Assembly: GCA_021296215.1 (NCBI GenBank)
Contig: JAGWBA010000007.1
Coordinates: forward strand, 1 to 52,145
DNA length: 52,145 nucleotides
From: Flavobacteriales bacterium
GTDB taxonomy: Bacteria > Bacteroidota > Bacteroidia > Flavobacteriales > ECT2AJA-044
Reading direction: 5' to 3'
Position 1 is the stretch's first letter; each line of letters begins with the position of its first letter. This document shows, piece after piece, positions 7,459-17,732 of this stretch. Position numbers and translations under genes: made by a program. The notes below the pieces were generated by a model that saw only the letters and a list, made by a program, of their open reading frames with translations, did no database searches and was not told the origin of the DNA.

Positions 7459-8535
7459 ATGCGCCGAATCGTTCCCTTTGTCACCATATTGCTCCTCGTC
7501 GCTTGCCAATCAGACCCGAAATCAACGGGTGATAGCCCGTCAAAGATCGAAAAGCTCCCTACCCTATTTCGCCTCGTATCAGAAGGTTCCGCTCCGCTAT
7601 TAAATCAAGGCGATACCGTGGTCATAAACGTCGAGGTCGTAGATCATAGCTTCGATATCGGTGAATGGCAATGGACAGTTAACGGGCTGCCTACGGCAGG
7701 AAGCGGAACCGGGCTCCTCTGGTTCAGCGCTGACCAAAAGCTTGGGGAGTACGCGTTTACTCTGACCGGTAAAACAGCGTATGGCCAAGCACAAAGCAAG
7801 ACCTTGATCAAGGAGATCGCAGCTGCTCAGGAGCCCGATCAATACACCTACGAGTTGGTTCGTACCCTTCCGCACGACCCCAATGCCTACACTCAGGGAT
7901 TGTATCTACACGATGGAGTTTTCTACGAGGGTACCGGACTCAAGGGTCAATCGAGCCTTCGTGAAGTAGAAGTCGAAACGGGCAAGATCGTTCGCAGTCA
8001 CAGTATTCCGGCCCGTTTTTTCGGAGAAGGCATCACGGTAAAGGATGACAAGCTCTATCAGCTCACCTGGCAAGGGAAGACCGGATTCGTATACGACCTC
8101 GAAACCTTGAAACCCATAGAGGAGTTCAATTACAATACCGAAGGATGGGGACTTACGCACAATGATACGGCACTGTTCATGAGCAATGGAAGTCACCGCA
8201 TCTACATCCTCGATCCGCAAACTATGACCGAGATCGGTGTGTTGCAAGTATACAATGAGCGAGCGCGGATGATCAACCTCAACGAATTAGAGTGGATCAA
8301 CGGTGAAATCTGGGCCAATGTGTACGGCACGGGATATATCTGCCGGATAGACCCCAAAACCGGAGCGGTGACCGGAATCGTTGATTTTACGCAGATATTC
8401 GACCGAAGATCATACCCACGACGTACCGATGTATTCAACGGTATAGCTTATGATGAGTCGACCGGGAATTTATTCGTCACGGGGAAATTATGGCCCAACG
8501 TGTTTGAGGTACGCATCGTGCCACAAGGCACATAG
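7459..8535 (+). CDS. Glutaminyl-peptide cyclotransferase-like lipoprotein
   Basis: A 358-aa lipoprotein related to plant/bacterial-type glutamine cyclotransferase, which turns N-terminal glutamine into pyroglutamate. The signal [16 protein letters not shown] has its lipobox Cys at residue 16. An Ig-like segment covers about 30-120. The five-bladed propeller-like domain begins near [20 protein letters not shown] and includes [14 protein letters not shown] and GEGITV, hallmarks of the family. The start is the ATG that opens the lipoprotein signal. It is divergent from the Smr gene across only 42 bp. Action outside the inner membrane is inferred from the lipobox. Confidence 0.88.
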   Translation: MRRIVPFVTILLLVACQSDPKSTGDSPSKIEKLPTLFRLVSEGSAPLLNQGDTVVINVEVVDHSFDIGEWQWTVNGLPTAGSGTGLLWFSADQKLGEYAFTLTGKTAYGQAQSKTLIKEIAAAQEPDQYTYELVRTLPHDPNAYTQGLYLHDGVFYEGTGLKGQSSLREVEVETGKIVRSHSIPARFFGEGITVKDDKLYQLTWQGKTGFVYDLETLKPIEEFNYNTEGWGLTHNDTALFMSNGSHRIYILDPQTMTEIGVLQVYNERARMINLNELEWINGEIWANVYGTGYICRIDPKTGAVTGIVDFTQIFDRRSYPRRTDVFNGIAYDESTGNLFVTGKLWPNVFEVRIVPQGT

Positions 8536-8557
8536 TGTCGCTCTCGATCGCAAAATG

Positions 8558-8565
8558 TAACTTTG
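8558..8565 (+). promoter_or_regulatory. Candidate -7 element of rocD
   Basis: TAACTTTG matches TAnnTTTG and lies 23 bp before the rocD start. It suggests that rocD has its own promoter rather than being read from the upstream gene. Confidence 0.55.
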
Positions 8566-8588
8566 AAGAAGACCACAAGAAAGAAATC

Positions 8589-9875
8589 ATGGAAAACGTA
8601 GCCACAGATACCAAAGCCAAGCAGTATATCGATCTCGAAAACCGACACGGAGCGCACAACTATCATCCGCTCCCGGTAGTTTTGAGCCGCGGTGAAGGGG
8701 TGTACGTTTGGGACGTCGACGGCAAAAAGTACTTCGATTTTTTATCGAGCTATTCGGCCGTAAACCAAGGGCACTGCCACCCACACATCATCAATGCGCT
8801 CAAGGAACAGGCCAGCACTTTGACCTTGACCTCTCGCGCTTTTTATAACTACGTTTTGGGCCCTTACGAGAAATTCGCCACAGAGTATTTCGGGTACGAC
8901 AAGCTTTTGCCCATGAATACAGGCGCCGAAGCCGTTGAAACAGCCATCAAGATCGCACGTAAATGGGCGTACGAGAAAAAGGGCATCGAGCCAAATCAGG
9001 CCAAGATCATCGTAGCGGAGAACAACTTCCACGGGCGAACGACCACCATTATCAGTTTTAGTAGTGACCCCGAGGCGCGTGGGAATTTTGGCCCGTATAC
9101 GGGCGGATTCATACGTATACCCTACAACGATCTAGATGCGCTCCGCGAAGCCCTGCAAGATGAGCACGTGGCCGGATTCCTGGTTGAACCGATTCAAGGA
9201 GAAGCGGGTGTTATGGTTCCAACTCCAGGTTATATGGCCAAAGCAGCGAAGATGTGTCAGGAAGCTAACGTCTTGTTGATCGACGATGAAATTCAAACGG
9301 GTATTGCACGTACCGGAGCGCTTTTAGCCGTTTGTGGCGAGTGCGATTGTGGCGCTCGATGTGAACAGAAGTACGAATACAAGCCCGATATCTTGATCTT
9401 GGGAAAAGCCCTGAGTGGTGGGGTTTATCCGGTTTCGGCCGTCTTGGCAGATAATGCTGTGATGCAGGTGATCACCCCGGGAACCCACGGCTCAACCTTT
9501 GGTGGAAACCCACTTGGAGCCCAAGTGGCCATTGCCGCCCTTGAGGTCGTGGAAAACGAGAAATTAGCAGAAAACGCTCGCCGTCTCGGTAAACTCTTCC
9601 GGGTAGAGATGAACAAATTCATTGAAAAGACCGACCTGGTTCGGTTGGTACGCGGACGTGGGTTGTTGAACGCCATTGTGATCAACGACCACCAAGACAG
9701 CAATACTGCTTGGAATATCTGTTTGAAACTTCGCGACAATGGTTTGCTTGCGAAACCCACTCATGGAAATATCATTCGATTTGCTCCTCCGCTCGTGATG
9801 ACCGAGGAGGAGCTTATGGAATGTGTTGAGATCATCACGAGCACTATTAGAGCATACGAAGCCGAAGAAGAGTGA
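8589..9875 (+). CDS. rocD: Ornithine--oxo-acid transaminase
   Basis: PLP enzyme of 428 aa that moves the delta-amino group of ornithine to 2-oxoglutarate, giving glutamate semialdehyde (arginine/proline metabolism). Family marks include [20 protein letters not shown] near the N terminus, [26 protein letters not shown], the cofactor-binding DDEIQTG and the PLP lysine in [10 protein letters not shown]. An unusual cysteine-rich insertion, [10 protein letters not shown] at about 248-257, sits between TGALLAV and the lysine motif. The ATG at 8589 follows a good -7 element; an upstream in-frame start would include it. It overlaps acpH-like by 4 bp. Confidence 0.92.
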   Translation: MENVATDTKAKQYIDLENRHGAHNYHPLPVVLSRGEGVYVWDVDGKKYFDFLSSYSAVNQGHCHPHIINALKEQASTLTLTSRAFYNYVLGPYEKFATEYFGYDKLLPMNTGAEAVETAIKIARKWAYEKKGIEPNQAKIIVAENNFHGRTTTIISFSSDPEARGNFGPYTGGFIRIPYNDLDALREALQDEHVAGFLVEPIQGEAGVMVPTPGYMAKAAKMCQEANVLLIDDEIQTGIARTGALLAVCGECDCGARCEQKYEYKPDILILGKALSGGVYPVSAVLADNAVMQVITPGTHGSTFGGNPLGAQVAIAALEVVENEKLAENARRLGKLFRVEMNKFIEKTDLVRLVRGRGLLNAIVINDHQDSNTAWNICLKLRDNGLLAKPTHGNIIRFAPPLVMTEEELMECVEIITSTIRAYEAEEE

Positions 9876-10450
9876 ATTACCTCGCCCACCTGTACTTGAG
9901 TGGAGATGAGGACCTTGTGGCTATCGGCAACTTTTGTGGCGATGCGATTCGAAGAAGTCAGTTAAAAGGCATTCCGGAGCGAATGGCCGTTGGTGTTGAA
10001 CTTCATTGGATGATCGACGAATTCACCGATCATCATCCCGTAGTAGAGAGATCCAAGGAGCGTCTTCGGCCCATTTACCAAAAATACGCATCGGTATTGG
10101 CAGACATCTACTACGATCACTATTTAGCACTCCATTGGGATCAATACTGCCCTACGCCACTGGCAGACTATGCTCAGGATCAATATGCCTTGATGAGGGC
10201 GAACCGGGATCTACTTCCCAAGCGAATTCAGCATATGTTGCCCTATATGGAGCGGTACGACTGGCTAACGAACTACGCTCTCCTTGAAGGAATTGATCGC
10301 GTTCTACATGGAATGGGCCGGAGAGCTAAGTTCGAGTCGCGAATGGAAGAAGGAGTACGCGAGCTCAAAGCCATGCACGGCGAATTCGAACAGGATTTCT
10401 TTGAGTTCTTCCCGTTGCTTCAAAAAGCATGTGCCGAATACCTTTCCTAA
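9872..10450 (+). CDS. acpH: ACP phosphodiesterase family protein
   Basis: A 192-aa protein of the DUF479/AcpH family, which removes the 4'-phosphopantetheine arm from acyl carrier protein. It starts [12 protein letters not shown] and carries the family segments [23 protein letters not shown] and [14 protein letters not shown], whose His/Asp residues belong to an HD-like metal site. The start is GTG at 9872, overlapping the rocD stop (GTGA), so translation is probably coupled. Its 3' end overlaps the convergent hydrolase gene by 4 bp. Confidence 0.85.
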   Translation: MNYLAHLYLSGDEDLVAIGNFCGDAIRRSQLKGIPERMAVGVELHWMIDEFTDHHPVVERSKERLRPIYQKYASVLADIYYDHYLALHWDQYCPTPLADYAQDQYALMRANRDLLPKRIQHMLPYMERYDWLTNYALLEGIDRVLHGMGRRAKFESRMEEGVRELKAMHGEFEQDFFEFFPLLQKACAEYLS

Positions 10451-11571
10451 TAGGCCCACCACTCGGATCGAGGGTAATCGACCCCAATGGCAAATCGTTC
10501 ACCGATCAGTGGATGGATCACAGGTAAATTGTTCTCCTGCGCTGCTGCTTTGAACCGCTCAATGGGTTCGGTCCAGCTGTGGATCGATAACTTGAATGCA
10601 CCCCAGTGAATGGGCATCGACAATTTCGCCTGTACATCTAATCCGGCCTGAACACTCTGCTCCGGCATCATGTGAATGGCTTCCCACGCTTCATTGTATT
10701 GACCGCATTCGAGCATGGCAAAGTCGAAAGGACCGTATTGATCGCCGATCTCTTTAAAATGAGGCCCGTAACCTCCATCGCCACTGAAATAGATGTTGTG
10801 GTCTTCGGATTTTATGACCCAACTGGCCCACTGGGTCTTATTTCGATCGGTCACTCCCCTACCCGAGAAATGGCGCGCCGGACAAGCGATGAGGTCGATA
10901 GGTCCGGCCGAAGCCGAATCCCACCAATCGAGTTCCGTGATACGATCCTCTGAGATTCCCCAGTGTTTCAAATGCGAACCCACACCGAGTGCGGTATAGA
11001 AATGCGCAATTTCGCCATCGAGTTTCTTAATGGTTGGATAATCTAAATGGTCGTAATGATCATGAGATAAGATCACGGCATCGATATCGGTGAGTTCGTC
11101 GAGTGGAATGGGTTCTTTATTAGGAAAGCGCTTGCTTCCAAAAGAAACCGGAGAGGCCTTTGGCCCGAGTATCGGATCTATGAGGATGCGCATATCGTGC
11201 ATTTCGATGAGGAAAGCAGAATGTCCGTACCAGGTGACTTGGCAAAGGCTGTCAATGGTGTTCGCTTGTTCGTCGAATTGAACGGGAAGTGAGTCTTGCG
11301 GACTTTGTCCTTTACCGAAGAGGAATTCGGGCATGGTTCCCATCATTTCACCGAAAGAGCCCATGTGCGTTTCAATGAGGTTATGAAACGAACCATCGGC
11401 GTGGTTTGGTGATCTAGAAATTCGTTCGAGATGTTCACCTGAAGGAGCGCGGCCGATCTGAGGAGCAGTCCTCACAAAGATGAAAACGCCCAGGGTGGGC
11501 AGAATAACAATGGCGATTACGGCGTAAAGCATGCGTTTTAGGATCTTGAGGAATCGTCTCATGAAGTTCAT
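10447..11571 (-). CDS. Membrane-anchored MBL-fold hydrolase (NAPE-PLD/UlaG-like)
   Basis: A 374-aa metallo-beta-lactamase-fold protein with an N-terminal membrane segment (about 10-30) that should anchor it in the inner membrane. The metal site LSHDHYDHLD is clear, with further His/Asp residues at ARHFSGRG and FSGDGGYG. The C-terminal part PIHWGAFKLS also fits NAPE-PLD-like lipases/lactonases. Substrate is unknown; a lipid or phosphodiester is plausible. The ATG at 11571 was chosen over a second ATG three codons later. Confidence 0.82.
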   Translation of the reverse strand: MNFMRRFLKILKRMLYAVIAIVILPTLGVFIFVRTAPQIGRAPSGEHLERISRSPNHADGSFHNLIETHMGSFGEMMGTMPEFLFGKGQSPQDSLPVQFDEQANTIDSLCQVTWYGHSAFLIEMHDMRILIDPILGPKASPVSFGSKRFPNKEPIPLDELTDIDAVILSHDHYDHLDYPTIKKLDGEIAHFYTALGVGSHLKHWGISEDRITELDWWDSASAGPIDLIACPARHFSGRGVTDRNKTQWASWVIKSEDHNIYFSGDGGYGPHFKEIGDQYGPFDFAMLECGQYNEAWEAIHMMPEQSVQAGLDVQAKLSMPIHWGAFKLSIHSWTEPIERFKAAAQENNLPVIHPLIGERFAIGVDYPRSEWWAY

Positions 11572-11624
11572 ACGGTAACTAAACCAAAAGTGCGCAATAA
11601 GTTCGAGAGTCCGCACCTTTGGCC

Positions 11625-11632
11625 TAAATTTG
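11625..11632 (+). promoter_or_regulatory. -7 element next to the rlmD start
   Basis: TAAATTTG is a full match to TAnnTTTG and ends 4 bp before the ATG, so the transcript would be leaderless or nearly so. Confidence 0.6.
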
Positions 11633-11636
11633 CGAA

Positions 11637-13079
11637 ATGGCTCGAAACAGAAGACCCAAACCATTATTTGAATCGATCGAAGTCCTGCGCGCAGGATCGA
11701 AAGGAAAGAGTATTGCCCAGGCTCCCGATGGAAAAACCATCATGCTTACGGGGGCGGTACCCGGTGATGTCGTGGACTTACAAGTAACACGCAAGAAGCG
11801 CAGCTACTATGAGGCGCAGACGACTGCGATTCACAAATACTCAGAAGCTCGTGTGGAAGCACCATGTCAGCATTTTGGCGTGTGCGGAGGATGCAAATGG
11901 CAAAACGTAGCGTATGAGAATCAGCTCGAGTGGAAGGAACGCGAGGTGCTCGATCACTTAAAGCGTATCGGGCACCTTGAATTGCCCGAGGGCAAAACGC
12001 ATGCGATCATGGGATCGGGCGAACAGTTCTATTACAGAAACAAGCTCGAATTCGGTTTCAGCTCGCAGCGATGGTTGAGTCGGGCCGAGATGGCCGGCGG
12101 CAAGACCTTTGATGATCGCCGAGCGGTCGGATTCCACATCCCCGGGATGTGGGATAAGATCCTCGATATTGAGCATTGTCATCTACAGCCCGAGCCCAGT
12201 AATAAGCTTCGGAATGCGATCAGGGAATTCGCGTTAAAAAACGACTACAGTTTTTTCAATCCATATGAACAAACCGGATTGCTTCGAACGATGATGATCA
12301 GAACCGCTACTACGGGGGAGGTCATGTTAGCGATTCAGTTTGGCGAAGAGGACACATCGCGCCGAGAGGCGCTGCTCGAATTCGTTAAAAATGAATTCCC
12401 TGATCTGACCAGTCTTATGTGGGCGGTCAATACCAAAGGGAACGATGCCTGGTATGATCTAAACGTTCAGTGCTACCACGGCCGTGCGTTCATTTACGAA
12501 GAGATGCCTCGTTTCGAGGGCGATACCGAGCCATTGAGATTCAAGATCGGACCGAAGACCTTTTATCAGACGAACCCTGAGCAGGCCTATCACTTGTACG
12601 AGCGCGCTCGGGAAATGGCCGATTTACAGGGAGATGAATTGGTATATGATCTGTATACGGGAACGGGTACCATCGCGCAGTTCGTTGCGCATAAAGCAAA
12701 GCATGTCGTAGGTGTTGAAGCCATAGAGGAAGCCATTGTTGCGGCGCGAGAGCACGCCGCGTTGAATGGCATCGACAATGTGGAATTCCACGTTGGAGAC
12801 ATGCGCAAAGTGCTGACCTCGGAATTCGTGGTGGAACACGGTGCTCCGGATGTTGTGGTTACCGATCCGTCTCGAGACGGGATGCACCCGAAGGTAGTAG
12901 AGACCATTTTAGAAGCGCGACCGAGGAAGCTCGTTTATGTGAGCTGTAACTCGGCTACACAAGCGCGCGATCTTGAGCTTTTGAAAGAGGCATATGATCT
13001 CATTGAGGTTCAGCCCGTTGATATGTTTCCGCATACCCACCACGTTGAAAATATCGTGTCATTAAAACTGAAGTCATGA
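11637..13079 (+). CDS. rlmD: 23S rRNA (uracil-C5)-methyltransferase, RlmD/TrmA family
   Basis: SAM-dependent RNA uracil methyltransferase of 480 aa. An N-terminal TRAM domain (about 10-65) is followed by the iron-sulfur cysteines CQHFGVCGGC and a fourth in EHCHLQP, the SAM site YDLYTGTGTIAQF, the PSRDG motif and the nucleophile loop VYVSCNSATQARDL. Several TrmA paralogues exist, so assignment to U1939 is by family likeness only. It overlaps the next methyltransferase by ATGA. The MBL gene upstream is divergent. Confidence 0.88.
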   Translation: MARNRRPKPLFESIEVLRAGSKGKSIAQAPDGKTIMLTGAVPGDVVDLQVTRKKRSYYEAQTTAIHKYSEARVEAPCQHFGVCGGCKWQNVAYENQLEWKEREVLDHLKRIGHLELPEGKTHAIMGSGEQFYYRNKLEFGFSSQRWLSRAEMAGGKTFDDRRAVGFHIPGMWDKILDIEHCHLQPEPSNKLRNAIREFALKNDYSFFNPYEQTGLLRTMMIRTATTGEVMLAIQFGEEDTSRREALLEFVKNEFPDLTSLMWAVNTKGNDAWYDLNVQCYHGRAFIYEEMPRFEGDTEPLRFKIGPKTFYQTNPEQAYHLYERAREMADLQGDELVYDLYTGTGTIAQFVAHKAKHVVGVEAIEEAIVAAREHAALNGIDNVEFHVGDMRKVLTSEFVVEHGAPDVVVTDPSRDGMHPKVVETILEARPRKLVYVSCNSATQARDLELLKEAYDLIEVQPVDMFPHTHHVENIVSLKLKS

Positions 13080-13666
13080 CACCCGAGGAACTGAATGCGG
13101 AATTTTGGAATGAGCCATATATCCACAATCAGATGGGTTGGGATATAGGCGAAGCCAGCAGGCCGTTGAAGGAATTCCTGGATCGTTGGCCCGACAAGAA
13201 CGCCAAGATCTTGATTCCCGGAGCGGGGAATGCGTACGAAGCAGAATATGCTTGGAACACGGGTTACGAGCACATTCATGTACTCGACCTCAGTGAGCAG
13301 GCCTTGCGAGGATTTCATAAGCGCGTTCCCGGCTTTCCGACCGCGCATCTGATTCAGCAGAATTTCTTCGATCATAGGGAGCAGTATGACTTGATCTTGG
13401 AGCAGACCTTCTTTTGTGCGCTTCATCCGGATCAACGCGAGAAGTATGCTCGACAAATGGCAAAGCTGTTACCTGGTGGAGGTCATTTATCGGGTGTTTT
13501 ATTCAACGTTCCTTTGAACGATGATCGCCCTCCATTTGGCGGACACGAGAGCGCATACAGAACTTATTTTGAGGATGACTTTGAGTTTTTGTCGTGGGAG
13601 CCTTGTGGAAACAGCATTGTGCCACGAGCCGGACGAGAATGGTTCATGCACCTTCAAAGGAAGTAG
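13076..13666 (+). CDS. TPMT-family SAM-dependent methyltransferase
   Basis: A 196-aa class I methyltransferase like the thiopurine S-methyltransferase family common in Bacteroidota. It opens with FWNEPYIHNQMGWDIG, has the SAM loop ILIPGAGNAYEAEY and the acidic residue in IHVLDLSEQAL, then YDLILEQTFFCAL. It is translationally coupled to rlmD by ATGA. The natural substrate is unknown; relatives act on thiols, selenium or small aromatic compounds. Confidence 0.85.
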   Translation: MTPEELNAEFWNEPYIHNQMGWDIGEASRPLKEFLDRWPDKNAKILIPGAGNAYEAEYAWNTGYEHIHVLDLSEQALRGFHKRVPGFPTAHLIQQNFFDHREQYDLILEQTFFCALHPDQREKYARQMAKLLPGGGHLSGVLFNVPLNDDRPPFGGHESAYRTYFEDDFEFLSWEPCGNSIVPRAGREWFMHLQRK

Positions 13667-13691
13667 TATCTTAGACGAGAAAATCGACAAT

Positions 13692-14198
13692 ATGGCGGCA
13701 GAAGAACGCACACTGATTTTGAATCACCTGCAAATTGAGCAGCGCATCATTCGAATGGCCTGGGAGATCTATGAGAATCACTATGATGACGAGGAGATCG
13801 TTATAGCGGGCATAGCTGAGCGCGGGTTCAAGGTAGCCAAAAGGGTCAGTGTATTGTTGGCCAAGATCACGGACATCAAGATCACCTTGGCCGAGTTGAA
13901 GTTGAGCAAGGAAAATCCCATGGGCGAGGATATTCGCCTAAGTATTTTGCCAGCGGATTATACGGATAAGACTGTGATTCTGGTCGACGACGTCCTCAAT
14001 TCAGGTCGCACCCTCATGTATGGAGCTAAGTATTTCTTGACCACGCCGTTTAAGTCGCTCGATATTTTGGTTTTAGTTGATCGTGGACACAATCGCTTCC
14101 CTATTCAGGCTACTTATGCCGGAATGAAGCTCAGCACTACCTTGCAAGAGCATGTGAGTGTTGAGTTTGGGAAAGAAGATGCGGTGTACCTTGAATAG
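13692..14198 (+). CDS. PyrR-like phosphoribosyltransferase
   Basis: A 168-aa type I phosphoribosyltransferase. The PRPP motif VILVDDVLNSGRTL lies at about 97-110 and the early residues IAGIAERGFKVAKR form the loop near the base site. PyrR proteins in other phyla control pyrimidine genes and have weak uracil phosphoribosyltransferase activity; no pyr genes are near here, so the role is open. The ATG at 13692 is 25 bp after the methyltransferase stop and matches the family N terminus. Confidence 0.82.
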   Translation: MAAEERTLILNHLQIEQRIIRMAWEIYENHYDDEEIVIAGIAERGFKVAKRVSVLLAKITDIKITLAELKLSKENPMGEDIRLSILPADYTDKTVILVDDVLNSGRTLMYGAKYFLTTPFKSLDILVLVDRGHNRFPIQATYAGMKLSTTLQEHVSVEFGKEDAVYLE

Positions 14199-14697
14199 CG
14201 AGCTATTCATACACGGGAAGAATTTTTCTACGGCTGCGGTATTCGTTGGATACATTTTTTTGGCGGTCGGCGCGGTTGCGTTGTTCGCGAATCCGTTGAT
14301 CGCGTTGCTCCCTATTGGAACGGGTATCTTTTTTTGTTTTTCATTGAGCGGTACCGAGGTCGATTTGGAGGGTGGTCGAATTCGAGAATACGTTCGCGTA
14401 TTTTGGACGCGTCAAGGCGACTGGAAAGAATTGGAGCATTACCCGCATATGGCCGTAACGAGAAAGACCTTGAGTTATACAACTACCTCATATTACTCGA
14501 ACCAAAGTGTGGTCAATTCGGACAAGGTATACGATGTGTGTCTTTTATCGGTCAATCACCACAAGCGAATTACGTTGTGTCGATATCCTACGGTTGAGCG
14601 GGCGAAAGAAGCTGCACAAGAATTGTCGCAGCGATTTGACCGTCAACTCACGAGTTTTAATCCGGCCGGGAGTTCCGCATCGCGCCGTAGGCGATAA
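14179..14697 (+). CDS. Hypothetical membrane protein
   Basis: A 172-aa protein of unknown function. Two hydrophobic segments at about 17-35 and 38-58 form a hairpin in the inner membrane, followed by a soluble part (WTRQGDWKELEHYPH) that resembles PH-like bacterial domains only in general build. The ATG at 14179 overlaps the upstream gene by 20 bp; a GTG seven codons earlier is possible. It ends one base before the convergent FG-GAP pseudogene. Confidence 0.7.
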   Translation: MRCTLNSELFIHGKNFSTAAVFVGYIFLAVGAVALFANPLIALLPIGTGIFFCFSLSGTEVDLEGGRIREYVRVFWTRQGDWKELEHYPHMAVTRKTLSYTTTSYYSNQSVVNSDKVYDVCLLSVNHHKRITLCRYPTVERAKEAAQELSQRFDRQLTSFNPAGSSASRRRR

Positions 14698-14698
14698 A

Positions 14699-17634
14699 TT
14701 ACCGAACCACTACCTTTTGATAAAAGCTACCTTCAACTTCACTAAAGAAGTGAAAATAATACACACCTGTAGACCAATGTTCGACATTTACGGAGCACTC
14801 TCCTGTAAAGGACCGCTCCATTCGTTTTCTACCGGTTGAACTGTAGACTGAAAGGTCCCATACGGTTTTCTTCTCACATCGAACTTGGACCTTGGAATTG
14901 GCAGGATTTGGATGAATGCTTACTCCACTAGTACTAATTAATTCATCATTTTCAGTGTAGCCGAAATACGCACATGGCGTGTAAAAGCTACAGCTATCGG
15001 TTTGAACAAATGCACTAAAACTACCCGTATACGGTGCGATAAGGGTGTCGTTCGTTTCTCCAGCTATGGGTGAATTCGAACTGCAATCGTACCACTGATA
15101 ACTCAATCCACTCAGTTCATTTACAGCAATCAAGGAATCTATTTGAGTTATGGTGGTTTCCGCAGAATGTATACTGAAGTCAATCCGAACTATGGAGTCG
15201 CATCCGTTCGATGCCACGAAATTTCCATTGTACGTACCTGACGAACTGTGGTAGACACCGTCGGGGTCAATGTAGAAACTACATGCTTGTACTTCTGAGA
15301 AATTAATCGCCGCATTGCAAGAGGTGTTGTGGTGAATAAAACCTCCCAACTGTCCCACCTCGAACTGATCGATATAAATCTCTTTTAATTGATCTCCATC
15401 CGGATCTACAAAATGTGTTAATGGATGAACATCAAATTCAGCAAAGTCGCTTTGAATTAGGTTGGTATGAACCGCTTTGAAGTTGATAGATATTTGACCT
15501 TTTCTCACCCTTGGATAGACTTGTAAACCCTATGGTTATGAGTTCTAGGGCTCCGTCATTGTTAAGATCGACAAAATCGAGAGACCCATTGACAAGTGGT
15601 TCAATTGTGCTTGTCACAACGTTTGGGGTAAAATGAGCCGTGCCGTCATTCAAAAATACTACCGATTGGTAGGCAGGGCTATACGGCTGGAAATGACCCA
15701 TGGCTAAAAAATCCATATCACCATTGTCGTCCCAATCGACAAAGTCCATAGCTCCATGTCGCCATCCAATGGAGTCAATAACCTCACTTATGAGCCAAGG
15801 CGGGCCATTAACACGAATATAGACCCGGTACTTTTGACCACCATTTCCTCCACCCCACGAAATGTAGTCGAACAGTCCGTCATTATTCAAGTCTTCAAAT
15901 TCTACCCCACCATTGAAACCGGAATGCAAGTTAAATTGACCGTTCCAGTTAAACACACTCCACCTTGATTAATATAGCCCTCTATGGTGGGATCCAATAC
16001 ACTGTTTTTAATGACCAGAAGGTCGATCAGGGAATCCCCATTCAAGTTCATGGCTCTGAACTGAGGAACACCAAAATCAATGATCCCGTGATTCATCACT
16101 TCTGAAAAGTTCCCATTTCCATTGTTGATGTATACATGTGTTTTGCGATCACCAAAAGTGTCGCGTCCCGAGATCATGACATCGATTAATCCGTCATTCG
16201 TAAAATCAAATAAGGCCGTGGCAGCTTCTTTAACCCCGATAAAGGTCGTGTCATCCCAATTTTCAAAGATCAGCCCCCCTTTATTTCGGTATACTACAGT
16301 TTTAGCATTGCCTTCTACGTCACTACCAGCCCTCAACAAGTCGAAATCTCCATCGCCATCCAAATCACCGAAAGAGTCTTGTCCTTCTGTAATCGGTGTA
16401 TCTCCACTAGGATATTTTTGAATAAACGTTCTGTTCCCGTTATTAATAAAAAGCTTGTTCAGTCCGCTTTCAGCATTACTTTCAGTAAATCCACCAACAT
16501 TGACTAAATCTTGTAAGCCATCCCCATTAAAATCACCTAGAGCAATCGAGTGAACTTCGTTGGGCGGATCATATTCGTCAGGCTCAAAAATTCCATTTAA
16601 CGTATCGAGTTCAAAGTCAAAATTGCCATTGTTCCAATATAAATCAAACCTGTCCTGACTAGACCACGGTATCCCGTGGTTGATCAAAACAATTTCATTT
16701 AATCCATCGGCATCAAAATCAGTCGATACGACCTGTCTTCCTTCAGTAGCTAGAAGAGTGTCCGGAATAACGGCACTTGGATATGCTGTTCCTCCCGGAT
16801 AAATATAAGCTGGGGAGCCATTCTCAGCTCCTATGAGCAATAGGTCTTCAATACTATCACCATTTAGGTCTCCCGTTAATGTCGTTCCGAAATCAAAGAA
16901 TGGAAACGTCATCGTCGTATCGTCAACAAAAACAAGATTCCCATTTTTAAGAGAACCCTACTTGGGGGGTCAAAGAAAAGACCATTTCCGACGGTCATAA
17001 TATCCTCAAGCCCATCGTTATTTATATCGAACAAAACGATATTGTCTTGAAAGTGGCCAGGTACGGACGGAGTATGAAAGGTGTAAACTCCGGGCGTAAT
17101 TTGCTCAAAAATATAGACGTATACAGGAAGGCCGAGGCTACTATCGAAATATCTAAAGACGAAATCCATATCTCCATCGCCATCAAGATCGCCGCAATCA
17201 AAAGGACCTTTCTGTCCTGAGTTGATTGCCCCTGGTGTTGGCGTAAAATGCCCTTGCCCATCATTCAACATGGTAAATGTCGTGTCATCACCATTGGTGA
17301 AAACACCGGACTGAATTAGGACGAGGTCCCCATCTTGATCTACATCGATTAAGGCCGCATTTAAGCTACTTACCTCCGGGAAAAAGTTTGCCGAAGTATC
17401 AGAATAAAACTCTGCGTTCCCGTTATTCAAGAATAATTTCCCGGATTTCAAAAAACCATTCGGGACAAGAATATCGATATCACCATCCTGGTCCACATCT
17501 CCGGAAAGAAGGAAACCGGATAAAATTGGATAATTAACAACGTCGGAAATATGTATATATGACTGAGCTCGAACGTGTTGGAGGCCAAAAGCCAGTACTG
17601 CGATTAGACTGAGAGTGACTGATTTACTGCCCAT
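14699..17634 (-). pseudogene. FG-GAP/VCBS surface protein with T9SS type A tail, three frameshifts
   Basis: A single gene of about 970 codons encoding a signal peptide (MGSKSVTLSLIAVLAFG), many FG-GAP repeats (GDLDGDGDMDFV, FDINNDGLEDI and similar calcium-binding loops) and a C-terminal type IX sorting domain (HPNPANSKVQV, STGVYYFHF). Three frameshifts break it: near 16945-16950 (an A-run one base short), near 15953-15958 (an extra GT pair inside NQGGVFNWNG) and between about 15438 and 15508. The gene is visibly more AT-rich than its neighbours. Intact, it would be exported and fixed on the cell surface. The cluster of lesions in one gene argues against random read error. Confidence 0.85.
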
Positions 17635-17657
17635 TGTAAGGAGTTTTCTACAAAAAA

Positions 17658-17665
17658 CAAAAGTA
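17658..17665 (-). promoter_or_regulatory. -7 element of the FG-GAP gene
   Basis: TACTTTTG on the minus strand matches TAnnTTTG, 23 bp before the start codon. The promoter looks intact although the gene is broken. Confidence 0.5.
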
Positions 17666-17732
17666 GCAAGAACCTGTCCGTAAAAAAACATTCAGCTAGG
17701 TCCGCTTTCTCAAAACGGAAGAAAAGAAGCCC

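Noticed and set aside
13692-14198. PyrR-type attenuation control
   Set aside because: No pyrimidine genes or attenuator hairpins are near this phosphoribosyltransferase.
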